From RBG-16-64-43 sp964353865 (GTDB lineage Bacteria > Chloroflexota > Anaerolineae > Anaerolineales > RBG-16-64-43), in the NCBI GenBank assembly GCA_964353865.1, contig CAYGXJ010000040.1, positions 1-64,000 of the forward strand: a stretch of 64,000 bases of DNA, read 5' to 3'. This document shows positions 33,396 to 42,598 of the stretch, piece after piece. Each line of letters opens with the position of its first letter. Within the stretch, counting starts at the first letter, position 1. The notes under the pieces are model-generated. The model saw nothing but the letters and a program-made list of their open reading frames with translations, was not told where the DNA came from and searched no databases. The position numbers and the translations under genes were made by a program.

Positions 33396-34829
33396 TCAGC
33401 CTTGGCGGGCTGTTCGGTGGACGTGAACCCGGGTGCGGGAGGCTATGTACCTAGCGGCGGCACGCAGGAACCGTTTCCACGCCCCCCCGCCGCCCGGCTG
33501 CCGGGCGCCTGCAAGGGAGGAGACCAGGGCAGCCAAGGCAGCGCCGCTGCGCTTCTGGAAAACGGCCTGACTCAGGGATGCAAGATAGAGGGTGGTCACT
33601 TCTCCGCGAGCCGAGGCCGGTATTTCGCCGGCCAGAATCATCGATTTCCACCAGCGGCGCACCATGCCGGCCGACACGGGCGGGGAGGCAGGCATAATCC
33701 CAGGCTGCACCGCCTTAACATAGTCGCGCGCCCGGTTCTCGCTGAACTCGGGGGGGGGTGGGCGAAAGGCGGGCCTGCCCTTCTCGCCGGTCTCGAGCCA
33801 CGCGAATGCCCAGGCGGCGAGTTGGCTCTGTATCTCCTCCCACTCGGTGGCATCGGTGCCGAGCGCCTCCTGGAAGAACGGCCAGCACTGAGGCAGGGGC
33901 AGGTGCAAGCCTCCGGCCGCACGCGAGAACCGCGCAAAGTCGGACTGCCACCCGAGTGCGACCGCGCTGATCGGCTCAAGGCTCAGGCTGCGCGCGATGC
34001 GCAGTTGGTCGATTGCCACCTCGTCGCGGCCAGCCTGCAGTGCGTGCCATGCGAGCCATACGGCCGTGCCGCGCCGCACGCGCGGTTCCAGATCGCGCAC
34101 GCGTGGCGCAAGGCCGGGGTGCTGGAACACGCGCGTGTGGATCCTCTCTAGAGCGGCTGCCATCTCGGCTGTATTGCGGCTGGTGCTGGCCGAACGCTGC
34201 CGATAGCACACGCTGACCCCGCGGACCCACGTGGCGCGGCAACCGGCGAGCGCAAGACGAAGGGCCATATCGACATCCGAGGACACAGCCAGCGATTCGT
34301 CAAACCCGCCAATGGCTTGCAGCCCTTCGCGCCGCACCATCATGGCGCCGGGAAACACGGGCTTCCACAAGATCCAGGTCCGCAGATCGAGGCGCGGCGC
34401 CTCGTGCCAGGGCTCGACGTCGGCAAGCGGAGTCCCATCTTCGGCCACCCGCCGCCAGCCGCTGACTGATAGGCCGATCCTGGCGTTGCGCCGCAATGGT
34501 TCACTCAGGTCGTGCAGATGATGGGGCAGGTACCAGTCGTCGGCATCCAGAAACGCAATCAAGTCGCCGCTGGAGAGGGCGAGCGCTGCGTTGCGAGCCG
34601 AGGCCGGCCCGCAGCGAGTCTGGCAGTGAAAGGTGATGCGATGAACGTAGGGCAGGATGACGTCGAACGTATCGTCGGTCGACCCGTCATCGACAACAAC
34701 GATCTCGTCGGGGGGCAGGCTTTGGGCGAGCAGGCTGTCGAGCGCTTCCTTGATGAAGCGCCCGCAGTTGTAAGTGGCCATCACAACCGTCACGGCTGGA
34801 GGCCCGGGTTGCCTCCGATTACGCATCAT
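33396..34829 (-). CDS. GT2 family glycosyltransferase, paralogue of its neighbour
   Basis: A 477-residue GT-A enzyme with VTVVMATYNCGRFIKEALDS, EIVVVDDGSTDDT, ASARNAAL and FLDADDWY. The C-terminal 200 residues match those of the gene at 31780 (GEVTTLYLASLSQAVFQK), an extension of unknown function not usual in GT2 enzymes. The pair probably acts one after the other on the same glycan. It is 12 bp after another GT2 gene. The final residues are rich in Arg and aromatic side chains and may contact the membrane. Confidence 0.85.
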   Translation of the reverse strand: MMRNRRQPGPPAVTVVMATYNCGRFIKEALDSLLAQSLPPDEIVVVDDGSTDDTFDVILPYVHRITFHCQTRCGPASARNAALALSSGDLIAFLDADDWYLPHHLHDLSEPLRRNARIGLSVSGWRRVAEDGTPLADVEPWHEAPRLDLRTWILWKPVFPGAMMVRREGLQAIGGFDESLAVSSDVDMALRLALAGCRATWVRGVSVCYRQRSASTSRNTAEMAAALERIHTRVFQHPGLAPRVRDLEPRVRRGTAVWLAWHALQAGRDEVAIDQLRIARSLSLEPISAVALGWQSDFARFSRAAGGLHLPLPQCWPFFQEALGTDATEWEEIQSQLAAWAFAWLETGEKGRPAFRPPPPEFSENRARDYVKAVQPGIMPASPPVSAGMVRRWWKSMILAGEIPASARGEVTTLYLASLSQAVFQKRSGAALAALVSSLAGARQPGGGGAWKRFLRAAARYIASRTRVHVHRTARQG

Positions 34830-34841
34830 CGGGGCATGCTG

Positions 34842-35753
34842 TCAGATGTCGCGCGCATCGCTTGAGCCATCCAGTCCTCCGCGCGTGCGCCTGGCACACT
34901 CGCAGCGCGAGCCGGTGAAATGGGCGACCTGTGTGGCGGCCAGCAGCGCCCACATCCAGGCCGGCTCGCGATCGCGCCACAGCGCGCGGGCCAGTGCCAG
35001 GTGGAACTGCGGGCGGCGCCGCTGGCCGATTCGCCGCGGAAGTCCGAGGCGCTCGAGCGCCTGCCGAAAGTATTCGTCGCCCTGGCCGTAGCGGAATTGC
35101 AGGCGTGCGTAATCGTGCACGCTCAAAGGGTGATCGTGCAGAACCCGGGCTTCGCCGCAGTACCTCTGGCGGAAACCTCGCGCGAGCAGGCGGTGCCCCA
35201 ACTCGCGGTCCTCGGCAGCGGCCAAAGGAAAGGTCTCATCAAACCCGCCCAGGGACTCGAACACCGTACGCCGGTAGGCAACGTTGTTGCTGCAGGCGAG
35301 GTAGACATCGTCGTTTGGGAATCGAGCGTAGCTTTGTATGAAGTCGATCAGGTATTGCTGTGCGCGAGCGCCCGGGCTTGTTGGATTGGCGTTGACAGCA
35401 CGGCCCGCCAGCGCATCCCACGGGCCCGTGGCAAACATGCGGCTCAACTGATCGAGCCAATCCGATTGCGGCCGGCAGTCATCATCCGTGAAGGCCACGA
35501 AATCGCTCTGCGACTCGCGGGCGCCGAGGTTTCGAGCTGCGGCTGGCCCGCGGTGGGCGGCCTGCAACATGTGCACCGGCATGGAGGCGATCAGCTCCAG
35601 CGGAAGGTGAGGCCAAGGATCCTCGCCGCCATCGTTCACGACCACCACCTGCCACGCCTTCCGAGGCGTGGCGAGCTGGGAGAAGGCGTGCAGGCATGCC
35701 CGCAGCTGGGCCGGCCGGTTGTAGGTGGGTATCACGATGGTGAAGAGGGTCAT
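34842..35753 (-). CDS. GT2 family glycosyltransferase, short form
   Basis: A 303-residue GT-A enzyme with FTIVIPTYNRPAQLRACLHAF, the nucleotide-binding VVVVNDGGED, RNLGARES and a TDDDCRP metal motif, followed by NNVAYRRTVFESLGGFDE and AAEDRELGHRLL, the acceptor-side signature of GT2 enzymes. It lacks the long extension of its two neighbours. It lies six bases after the GT4 gene and 12 bases before the next GT2 gene, so it is within one transcript. The sugar donor is unknown. Confidence 0.87.
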   Translation of the reverse strand: MTLFTIVIPTYNRPAQLRACLHAFSQLATPRKAWQVVVVNDGGEDPWPHLPLELIASMPVHMLQAAHRGPAAARNLGARESQSDFVAFTDDDCRPQSDWLDQLSRMFATGPWDALAGRAVNANPTSPGARAQQYLIDFIQSYARFPNDDVYLACSNNVAYRRTVFESLGGFDETFPLAAAEDRELGHRLLARGFRQRYCGEARVLHDHPLSVHDYARLQFRYGQGDEYFRQALERLGLPRRIGQRRRPQFHLALARALWRDREPAWMWALLAATQVAHFTGSRCECARRTRGGLDGSSDARDI

Positions 35754-35759
35754 CCTGCC

Positions 35760-36899
35760 TCAGCCCGCCGAGAGAGCAATGGCAATCGCCTGGCAGAAGC
35801 GTTCAGCCACCCTTGGTGCATCGAACTGGCGGGCGATCTCGCGCCCGCGCCTGGCCATGGCCACCCGCAGTTCGGGCTGGCGCAGAAGATCCAGGATGGC
35901 GTTTGCCAGTTCGGCCGGCTGGGTTGGATCAACCAGGCGGCCATCATGCGGCGCGAGGATGTATCCCCCGGCGCCGGCGAAGCGTGAGCAGACGACTGGG
36001 ACGCCGCTGGCCCAGGCCTCGACCACGACCACGCCGAAGGTATCTTCGAGCGAAGGCAGTACCAGGACGTCTGCCGTGGCGAGGATCTCGGGGAGGCGCG
36101 TGGGTTCGACGAAGCCGAGGAACTCGACGACGCGAGGTGTGCCAAGACATGCCGCCCGGGCCGCTAGTTCATCGTGCAGTGGCCCGCGGCCGGCCAGCAC
36201 CAGGCGGGCTTGGGGCAGCGCCTGATGTACGCGCTCGAAGGCCTCCATCAGGTGTTCAACTCCCTTGCGTTCATTAAGGAAGCCCACGAAGAGGACCGTC
36301 GGCGGCCGTGGCCCAGCGGCCGGCCGCAAGCGGTCGGCCTGGGCTTCGAACCAGGTCACATCGTGGCTCTGAGGGGCCTCGACGACCTTCTCGGGTGCGG
36401 CACCCAGGCGTCGCAAGTTCTCGCAGGCCGCCCGGCTTGTCCCAAGGAAGGCGTCTGCGCGCCGGATAATCAGGCGGCGGGTCATCTTCTGTCCGCGGGT
36501 CAGATGCCGCTCGCTGTGGGGTGTGCCTTCGGTCCACACGAGGTAACGCGCGCCACGCAGACGCGCGTAGAGCGCCGCTGTCAACGCGGGCGCCGAGTAT
36601 TCGTAGCCGATGATCACTTCCGGCCGCAGGCGAGCCAGATGGGCCATCAGTGTCGGATTGATGTAGATGGTCCGCCATTCGCCGTAGTCCGGTTTGCGCA
36701 AACGAACGCTGAAGCCGGGCAAGACCGTATGCTCGAAGCGGAGCGGTTCGCCCTTGAGAGCCCAGTGGCGATCCCATGCGCGGCGGGCGCAGTACAGCAC
36801 ATGCAGGTCGAATTGCGGGTCGAGGGCGAGCGCGCGGAAAAGCGGAATACGGTAGGGGAGAATCTCGTTGTTGAGAATGACCAGGCGCGGTTGCGTCAT
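35760..36899 (-). CDS. GT4 family glycosyltransferase
   Basis: A 379-residue GT-B enzyme. The C-terminal half holds TVLFVGFLNERKGVEHLMEAF, LVLAGRGPL, and the donor-binding EDTFGVVVVEAWASGVPVV with the E-x7-E pattern of GT4 enzymes. The N-terminal half (VILNNEILPYRIPLFRALA) fits acceptor binding. It would transfer a sugar from a nucleotide donor with retention. A 197-bp gap separates it from the sulfurylase/kinase gene upstream, and six bp separate it from the next GT2 gene. Confidence 0.87.
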   Translation of the reverse strand: MTQPRLVILNNEILPYRIPLFRALALDPQFDLHVLYCARRAWDRHWALKGEPLRFEHTVLPGFSVRLRKPDYGEWRTIYINPTLMAHLARLRPEVIIGYEYSAPALTAALYARLRGARYLVWTEGTPHSERHLTRGQKMTRRLIIRRADAFLGTSRAACENLRRLGAAPEKVVEAPQSHDVTWFEAQADRLRPAAGPRPPTVLFVGFLNERKGVEHLMEAFERVHQALPQARLVLAGRGPLHDELAARAACLGTPRVVEFLGFVEPTRLPEILATADVLVLPSLEDTFGVVVVEAWASGVPVVCSRFAGAGGYILAPHDGRLVDPTQPAELANAILDLLRQPELRVAMARRGREIARQFDAPRVAERFCQAIAIALSAG

Positions 36900-37096
36900 G
36901 GGCGGTCAGGAGGGCACGACGACCGGATCCCCCTCGCTGCAGCCGGTCAGCCGCTACACCATTTGTCAAGCGATTCGCGCGGCGCCCGCCATGCGGGGAC
37001 AGCGCTAGGAGGATTATACATGACCACCGCGGGCCAACGGACCGGCCGGGGGCGCGCTCGGGCAGGGGCCGCACCTCCCGCGGGGAGCGCCACGCC

Positions 37097-38836
37097 TCAG
37101 CTCGGGTTTGGAAATCCGTTCTCCGCCCGGATGAAGCCTCGGTCGGTGAGTAAGTCGAGTATGCGCTTGGCATTCTCTTGCGGGCTGGATTTCACCGTGT
37201 CGAGGGTGATCTCCGGCTCTTCAGGCGCTTCATACGGGTCGTTGATGCCGGTGAAGTCCTTGATCTCCCCGCGCCGCGCCCGCGCGTACATGCCCTTGCT
37301 GTCGCGGGCTTCGCACACCTCCAGCGGCGTGTCCACGAACACCTCGACGAAATGGCCCAACCCAACCATGTTGCGCACATCGCCGCGCGTCGCGCGGTAG
37401 GGGCTCACCGCGGCGCACACGACCATTCCGCCGTGGCGCACGATTTCGGAGGCGACGTACCCGATGCGCCGGATGTTGGTGTCGCGGTCTTCGTGAGAGA
37501 ACCCCAGCCCGCGCGAAAGATGGGTGCGCACGACGTCGCCGTCGAGGACGGTCACCTGGCGCCCAGCCTCCAGCAGCAGTTCGGTCAACACCTCGGCCGT
37601 GGTGGATTTCCCGGCGCCGCTCAACCCGGTGAACCACACGCACACCCCCTGGCGATGACGCGGTGGATAGGACTCGGCCAGGATCTCGGCTACCTCCGCG
37701 CGGGTGAACCATGCGGGCAGCGGCTTGCCTCGGCTGAGGAACTGCTCGCGCACCTGCGTCCCGGAGATGGAAGCCGTGGAGGTCTGGGGAGGGACCTTGC
37801 TGACCTCCTCGTAACGCTCCTCGTCCGGAAGGTAAACAAGCTCGCGGAAGGGCACCATCCCCATCCCCAGTTCACCTGCGTATTCCTGCATCAGTTCCTG
37901 GGCGGCATATGGGCCGTAAAACGGGCGCCCCCTGGAATCGTTGCCAGGGCTGGCGTGGTCGCGGCCGACGATGAGATAGTTGGCCCCGTAGTTGCGCCGG
38001 ATGAGCGCGTGCCACAAAGCCTCACGCGGGCCGGCCAGGCGCATGGCCAGCGGCAGGAGGGCCAGCAGGATGCGCTGCGGGTCGTAGTAACGGGAAGCGA
38101 GTGCGCGGTAGGTCCGCACGCGTGTGAAGTGGTCCACGTCGCCCGGCTTGGTGAGCCCCACCACCGGATGTAGCAGCAATACACCGCCGACCTCGTCGGC
38201 GGCACGTTTGGTCAATTCCTCGTGTACACGGTGCAACGGATTGCGAGTCTGGAAAGCAACCACGTTCGCCGCACCCATGGTCTCGAGGCGGCGGCGCGTC
38301 TCGAGCGGAGTCATCCGCAGCTCGCGGAAATCATAGTGCGCGGGGAGGCGCAGCAGGCGCAGAGTGCCCGCCAGGTTGAGCTTGCCCCAGCGGTGCATCT
38401 CGGCCACCAGGGGATGCTTGGGATCGGTGGTCCCAAAAACCTGACGCGACATTTCTTCCAGGTCCCAGGGGTATATTTCCTCGATGTGCAGAACGGCCAG
38501 GAGATCATTCTTCGAATCGCGCAGCGCCACCTCGCGCCCGAGGCCGAGGCCATCTGCCGGGTCGGCCGGCAGCGTGACCGGGATCGGGAACAGCTGGCCA
38601 CGGGCCAACCGCATCTCGCCCAACACCCGCTCGTAGTCGGCACGCCCCATGAAGGAGGTCAGCGGAGAAAAACCGCCCACGGCGAGGAGTTCGAGATCGC
38701 ACACGCTGCGTTCGCTGATCTGCAGCGTGGGCAGGCGCGCGGCCAGCGCCCGTACGTCGGCTTGGGCCTCGTCGTCCACGATCAGGTTGACCAGCCGATC
38801 TCCATACGGAGGGATCAGGCGAGAGGATTCAGGCAT
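37097..38836 (-). CDS. Bifunctional ATP sulfurylase/APS kinase
   Basis: A 579-residue fusion that turns sulfate and ATP into PAPS. The N-terminal sulfurylase has QTRNPLHRVHEEL, the GRDHASPG motif and an SGTQVR segment; the C-terminal APS kinase has the P-loop FTGLSGAGKSTTA, DGDVVRTHLSRGLGFS and the VDTPLEVCEARDSKG loop. PAPS feeds the three sulfotransferases 8-10 kb downstream in the same orientation, which supports sulfation rather than reductive assimilation as its job. I start at ATG 38836 (GGTGG upstream); ATG 38851 and 38923 are in frame. No CysC/CysN/CysD genes are present. Confidence 0.9.
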   Translation of the reverse strand: MPESSRLIPPYGDRLVNLIVDDEAQADVRALAARLPTLQISERSVCDLELLAVGGFSPLTSFMGRADYERVLGEMRLARGQLFPIPVTLPADPADGLGLGREVALRDSKNDLLAVLHIEEIYPWDLEEMSRQVFGTTDPKHPLVAEMHRWGKLNLAGTLRLLRLPAHYDFRELRMTPLETRRRLETMGAANVVAFQTRNPLHRVHEELTKRAADEVGGVLLLHPVVGLTKPGDVDHFTRVRTYRALASRYYDPQRILLALLPLAMRLAGPREALWHALIRRNYGANYLIVGRDHASPGNDSRGRPFYGPYAAQELMQEYAGELGMGMVPFRELVYLPDEERYEEVSKVPPQTSTASISGTQVREQFLSRGKPLPAWFTRAEVAEILAESYPPRHRQGVCVWFTGLSGAGKSTTAEVLTELLLEAGRQVTVLDGDVVRTHLSRGLGFSHEDRDTNIRRIGYVASEIVRHGGMVVCAAVSPYRATRGDVRNMVGLGHFVEVFVDTPLEVCEARDSKGMYARARRGEIKDFTGINDPYEAPEEPEITLDTVKSSPQENAKRILDLLTDRGFIRAENGFPNPS

Positions 38837-39263
38837 ACCGCAACCACCCATTGGGTGAGGCGAGTTGGGACTGGCCGGGACAGTGCCGTTGACAGATTGC
38901 GGTCGCGAAAGCGGCTCGATCAAGGCCCTCGGTGTGCGATTATCCCATAGTCACGAAGGAAGAGAGCCTGTGCATTGCAGCACGGCGGGGGTCGGGGTGC
39001 AGCCTGAGTACCCCTGGGGAGCGGGGTCTTAATGTGCAGAGCGGCAAGCGATCCATGAGCCTCCATGCGTTCATCGGAGTTGCCAATCTGCCATGTTGCC
39101 TTTGTGTCGGGGACAGTCGACGCGCTTAAATGGCTGTTTGGAGAAAGGATCCGCCATGCAGACAATTCCTGGGATGGGTAAACTAGGATGCGAGCAAAGC
39201 CCGTCCCTGCCAGGCGGCACGCTGCCCGCTGGCGGGGGCTAATTCCCACAAAGGGCCGGGACC
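38837..39263. other. Intergenic region between divergent genes
   Basis: This gap of 427 bp separates the sulfate-activation gene (-) from the FGGY kinase gene (+), so promoters of both operons should be here. I see no gene, no repeat matching others in the window and no confident promoter. The bases before the kinase start at 39264 include a weak purine-rich stretch (AAAGGGCCGGGACC). Confidence 0.5.
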
Positions 39264-40733
39264 ATGCGCTATTTGCTGGGCATCGATCAAGGAACCACCC
39301 AGACAACAGCGGTCGTGATTGATGAGAATGGCTTGGTCGTCGCCTCGCGCGCCGCCCAGGTCCCGGTCTCGTTCCCGCAGCCTGGCTGGGTGGAACAAGA
39401 CCCATGGGACTTGGTGCGCACGGTGCGCGAAGCCGCGGGGCCGCTGGTGGAGGCTTACCCGATCGAGGCGGTCGGGTTTGACAACCAGGGCGAAACATTC
39501 CTCCTGTGGGACGCTGAGAGCGGTGAGCCGCTCACACCGGCGGTTGTCTGGCAAGACAAGCGCGGGGTGAGGGTGTGCGAGTCGCTCGCTGCCCGCACCG
39601 ATCATGAATGGCTGCGGCGCACGACCGGCCTCCGGCTCGACAGCTATTTCTCCGCGCCCAAACTGCGCCACGTGCTCGACGCTCGCCCGGACCTGGCGCG
39701 GGCGGCTGCCCAAGGTCGGGTTCGGTTTGGGACAACCGAGACCTGGGTGTTATGGCAACTCAGCAGCGGCCGGCTTCACGTCACCGATCCCTCGACGGCC
39801 TCGCGAACCCTGCTCTACAACATCCAGGATTTGCGGTGGGACCCAAAGCTGCTCGAGCTGTTCGGCGTCGATATGCGCATGCTTCCCGATGTCAGGCCCT
39901 CGGCGGGGATCGTCGGCACGATTGAACTGGCCGGGCAGACGCTCCCGCTCCACGCCCTGCTGGTCGATCAGCAGGCGGCGCTTTTTGGCCAGGCCTGCTT
40001 CAATCCGGGCGACATGAAGTGCACCTTTGGCACAGGCAGCTTCCTTCTCATGAACATCGGAAGCGCGCCGCGACTCTCGAGTCACGGGTTGCTCACGACC
40101 ATCGCTTGGCAAATCGGGAAGCACACGAGCTACGCCCTGGACGGCGGCGTGTTCGTGGCCGGAGCCGCCGTGCAATGGCTGACGGAAAGCCTCAAGCTGC
40201 TGCCCAACGTCGCGGCCAGCGCCGCCATGGCACAGGCCTCGCGCGACCCCGGCGTCGTAGTGGTTCCGGCATTGGCCGGCCTGGCCGCGCCGCATTGGAA
40301 GCCGGAGGTGCGCGGCGCGGTCTTTGGCCTGAGCCGCGCCACCACGCCTGAGGATTTGGTGCGGGCCACCCTCGAAGGAATCGCCTGCCGCGTGACCGAG
40401 GTCGTGCGGGCGATGGAGCAGGATGGCGGGCGGGCGGTGAGCTCGCTGCGAGTTGATGGCGGTCCGGCGGCCAACCCGTTCTTGATGCAAGCGCTGGCCG
40501 ATCTTTCCGGGGTGGAGGTTCGCGTGGCGGCCGAGCGCGAGGCGACTGCCGTTGGCGTGGCGACCCTGGCCGGACACTCCGCGCTGGGCCTCCCGCTGGC
40601 CGCCCTCGCCGCTCGCTGGCGGGCACAGGCCACGTATACTCCCGCCATTGGCGAGGATGAACGCGAGACCCATCAGGACCGTTGGCGGCGGGCGCTTGCG
40701 GCGGTCCAGATTTTCCACGACAATCAGCCCTGA
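39264..40733 (+). CDS. FGGY carbohydrate kinase, glycerol-kinase-like
   Basis: A 489-residue kinase with the two-lobed FGGY architecture: LGIDQGTTQTTAVVI (phosphate 1), FGTGSFLLMNIG, the DQQAALFGQACF segment and the C-terminal RVDGGPAANPFLMQALAD. It is closest in layout to glycerol kinase, and the catalytic Asp of VDQQAALFG is present. However the usual NQRET motif, whose Arg contacts glycerol, reads NQGET (Gly76), so the substrate may not be glycerol. An APC-type permease gene follows 116 bp later. A different polyol is a fair alternative. Confidence 0.83.
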   Translation: MRYLLGIDQGTTQTTAVVIDENGLVVASRAAQVPVSFPQPGWVEQDPWDLVRTVREAAGPLVEAYPIEAVGFDNQGETFLLWDAESGEPLTPAVVWQDKRGVRVCESLAARTDHEWLRRTTGLRLDSYFSAPKLRHVLDARPDLARAAAQGRVRFGTTETWVLWQLSSGRLHVTDPSTASRTLLYNIQDLRWDPKLLELFGVDMRMLPDVRPSAGIVGTIELAGQTLPLHALLVDQQAALFGQACFNPGDMKCTFGTGSFLLMNIGSAPRLSSHGLLTTIAWQIGKHTSYALDGGVFVAGAAVQWLTESLKLLPNVAASAAMAQASRDPGVVVVPALAGLAAPHWKPEVRGAVFGLSRATTPEDLVRATLEGIACRVTEVVRAMEQDGGRAVSSLRVDGGPAANPFLMQALADLSGVEVRVAAEREATAVGVATLAGHSALGLPLAALAARWRAQATYTPAIGEDERETHQDRWRRALAAVQIFHDNQP

Positions 40734-40741
40734 GGAAAGGA

Positions 40742-40826
40742 GGTGAGGCTCTCCAGGTTCAGCCTGTTGGAGGGGTTCGACCCGATTGACCCGAGCACCA
40801 GGGACCCCCGGTAGGGGTGTCTCACC
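40742..40826 (+). promoter_or_regulatory. Possible structured RNA leader before the permease gene
   Basis: The 116-bp gap between the kinase stop and the permease start contains several complementary segments: GGTGAG (40742-40747) with CTCACC (40821-40826), GGGT/ACCC around TCG (40773-40783), and ACCCC/GGGGT around CGGTA (40804-40818). Nested this way they could form a leader closed by a long-range stem and ending close to the ribosome site AAGGAG (40836-40841). An SD-like AAAGGAGGTGAG without a gene lies at its left edge. I recognise no known riboswitch class. Confidence 0.35.
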
Positions 40827-40849
40827 CTGAAGGTCAAGGAGATGTCCCA

Positions 40850-42490
40850 ATGGAAGGTACAGTTGTCAGCATGAAACTGTACGCGCGTCGCAGCTCCGGG
40901 CTGATCCGCACCATCGGCTCGTTTGGCGCGATGGTGTTTGGCGTTCACTGCATCAGCCTTTCATCGTCCGGTTTCATTCCGTTTTCGTGGGTGGCCTCCG
41001 TGTGGCCCGGCGCCTCGATCATCGGGGTGCTTTCAATCGCAGCCTTCCTCTCGCTCTTCCACGGCTACACCTATGCCGTCATCGGCGCGGCCATGCCACG
41101 TTCCGGGGCCGACTACACCCTGGCCAGCCGCGTGCTCAACGCGCCCCTGGCTTTTGCCGCCTCGTGGACACTGGTTATCTTCAGCGGCGTCGTGGCCGGG
41201 GGGCTGATCGCATGGATCCCCAACTCGGCCTTCCCCGCCCTGTTGCAGCCGGCCGCCATTCTCTTCAAGAACGACACCTTCAACCAGTGGGCAGCCTACG
41301 CCACGTCGTTCCAGGGCAAACTGGTGATAGGCACCATCTGCGTGCTGATCACCTACGTCACCATGCTCATGCCCACGCGCACCATCGTGCGCATTCTGGA
41401 AATCGGCTTCTTCCTGGGCGTGTTGGCCTGGGTGATCATCTACTTCCAGTTGCTGTCGGCCAAGGGCCCGCAGGATTTCGTCGATGCCTGGAACAAGTTC
41501 ATGGCCTCCACCAGCAAGTTCGGCGCCTACGATCAGCGCATCCCGCTGGCCGAGAAAGCCGGCATGGTCCTCAACCGCAACATGGCCACCATGACCCTGG
41601 CCGGCCTGATCATGGGCTTCTGGATCTTCTACGGCTACTACATCCCGACCTTCTTCGCCGGTGAGGTCAAGCAGGCTTCGCGCACGCTGCTCACCGGCAG
41701 CTGGTCGTCGATCATCGTCACCTGGGCGATCTTCGCCTTCGCCGTGGTGCTGCTGCAGCGGCTGACCCCGCTGGATTGGATCTCGGCCGAAGGCTACCTC
41801 TCGAACAACGGAGCGGCGGTGACCGCGGCGGCGGGTGAGCCGGTGATGGCCATGCCGTGGATCACCTTCTACGCCGGCATTCTCCAGCCGAACTTCTGGC
41901 TGGTGTTCATCACCGCCATCGCCTGGATCTACACCCTGATCAACCTGGCACAGACGTACTTCTTCTACGCCAGCCGCATCATCTTCGCCTGGGCCTTCGA
42001 CCGCATCATCCCCGATCGCATCGCCTACGTTCACCCGAAGTGGGGCAGCCCGATCGTGGCTATCACTCTCATCGCGCTGGTCGCGGAGTACGGCGTGTAC
42101 GACGCGGCCGTCGGCGGACCGCTGGGCACCCAGCTCACGTTCGCCTTCTTCGCCGTGGTCACGCAGCTTGTGGCCGTGACCGCCATCACGCTGTTCCCCT
42201 TCCTCAAGCCGGAACTCTTCGAGCAGAGTCCGGAGATCGTCAAGCGGCGCATCGGCAAGGTGCCGCTCATCACGGTTATCGGCGGCATCACGCTTGTCTA
42301 TCTGATCTGGATGATCGTCGCCTCCTTCCTCTTCCCGGCGGTGGGCGTGGCCAACCCGGCACGCACCGTACCCATCCTGCTGGGCATGCTGGCCAGCGGC
42401 CTCCTCATCTACTACGGGGCACGCTGGTACCGCATGAAGAAGGAAGGCATCGACATCGCCCTGACCTTCAAGTCGGTGCCCCCGGTCTAG
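40850..42490 (+). CDS. APC superfamily amino acid permease
   Basis: A 546-residue membrane protein with about twelve hydrophobic segments and the APC-type opening SSGLIRTIGSFGAMVFGVHCIS. It includes a repeated sequence of small residues in the first helix (GAMVFG) and charged loops before the last helices. The family exchanges or symports amino acids, polyamines or related compounds; the substrate is not clear. AAGGAG at 40836-40841 sets ATG 40850. It is close to the FGGY kinase gene, but a shared substrate is only suggested by proximity. Confidence 0.85.
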   Translation: MEGTVVSMKLYARRSSGLIRTIGSFGAMVFGVHCISLSSSGFIPFSWVASVWPGASIIGVLSIAAFLSLFHGYTYAVIGAAMPRSGADYTLASRVLNAPLAFAASWTLVIFSGVVAGGLIAWIPNSAFPALLQPAAILFKNDTFNQWAAYATSFQGKLVIGTICVLITYVTMLMPTRTIVRILEIGFFLGVLAWVIIYFQLLSAKGPQDFVDAWNKFMASTSKFGAYDQRIPLAEKAGMVLNRNMATMTLAGLIMGFWIFYGYYIPTFFAGEVKQASRTLLTGSWSSIIVTWAIFAFAVVLLQRLTPLDWISAEGYLSNNGAAVTAAAGEPVMAMPWITFYAGILQPNFWLVFITAIAWIYTLINLAQTYFFYASRIIFAWAFDRIIPDRIAYVHPKWGSPIVAITLIALVAEYGVYDAAVGGPLGTQLTFAFFAVVTQLVAVTAITLFPFLKPELFEQSPEIVKRRIGKVPLITVIGGITLVYLIWMIVASFLFPAVGVANPARTVPILLGMLASGLLIYYGARWYRMKKEGIDIALTFKSVPPV

Positions 42491-42518
42491 ACCGGCGGAC
42501 TTCGGCGCTGTTCGTCGT

Positions 42519-42554
42519 CACCCTCTCCCTCCCCGCGCGGGGAGGGAGAGGGTG
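42519..42554. repeat. Perfect 36-bp palindrome
   Basis: Bases 42519-42554 are exactly self-complementary; the central part is CCTCCCCGCGCGGGGAGG. Palindromes built on CCCTCTCCC/GGGAGAGGG are common dispersed intergenic elements in GC-rich bacteria. It lies between the permease gene and the phosphoesterase gene on the same strand and could act as a transcriptional or RNA-stability element. No T-tract follows. Confidence 0.7.
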
Positions 42555-42598
42555 GTACTATGATGGCCGCTCGGCACTCCCTTGGGTGAGAGTCATGC

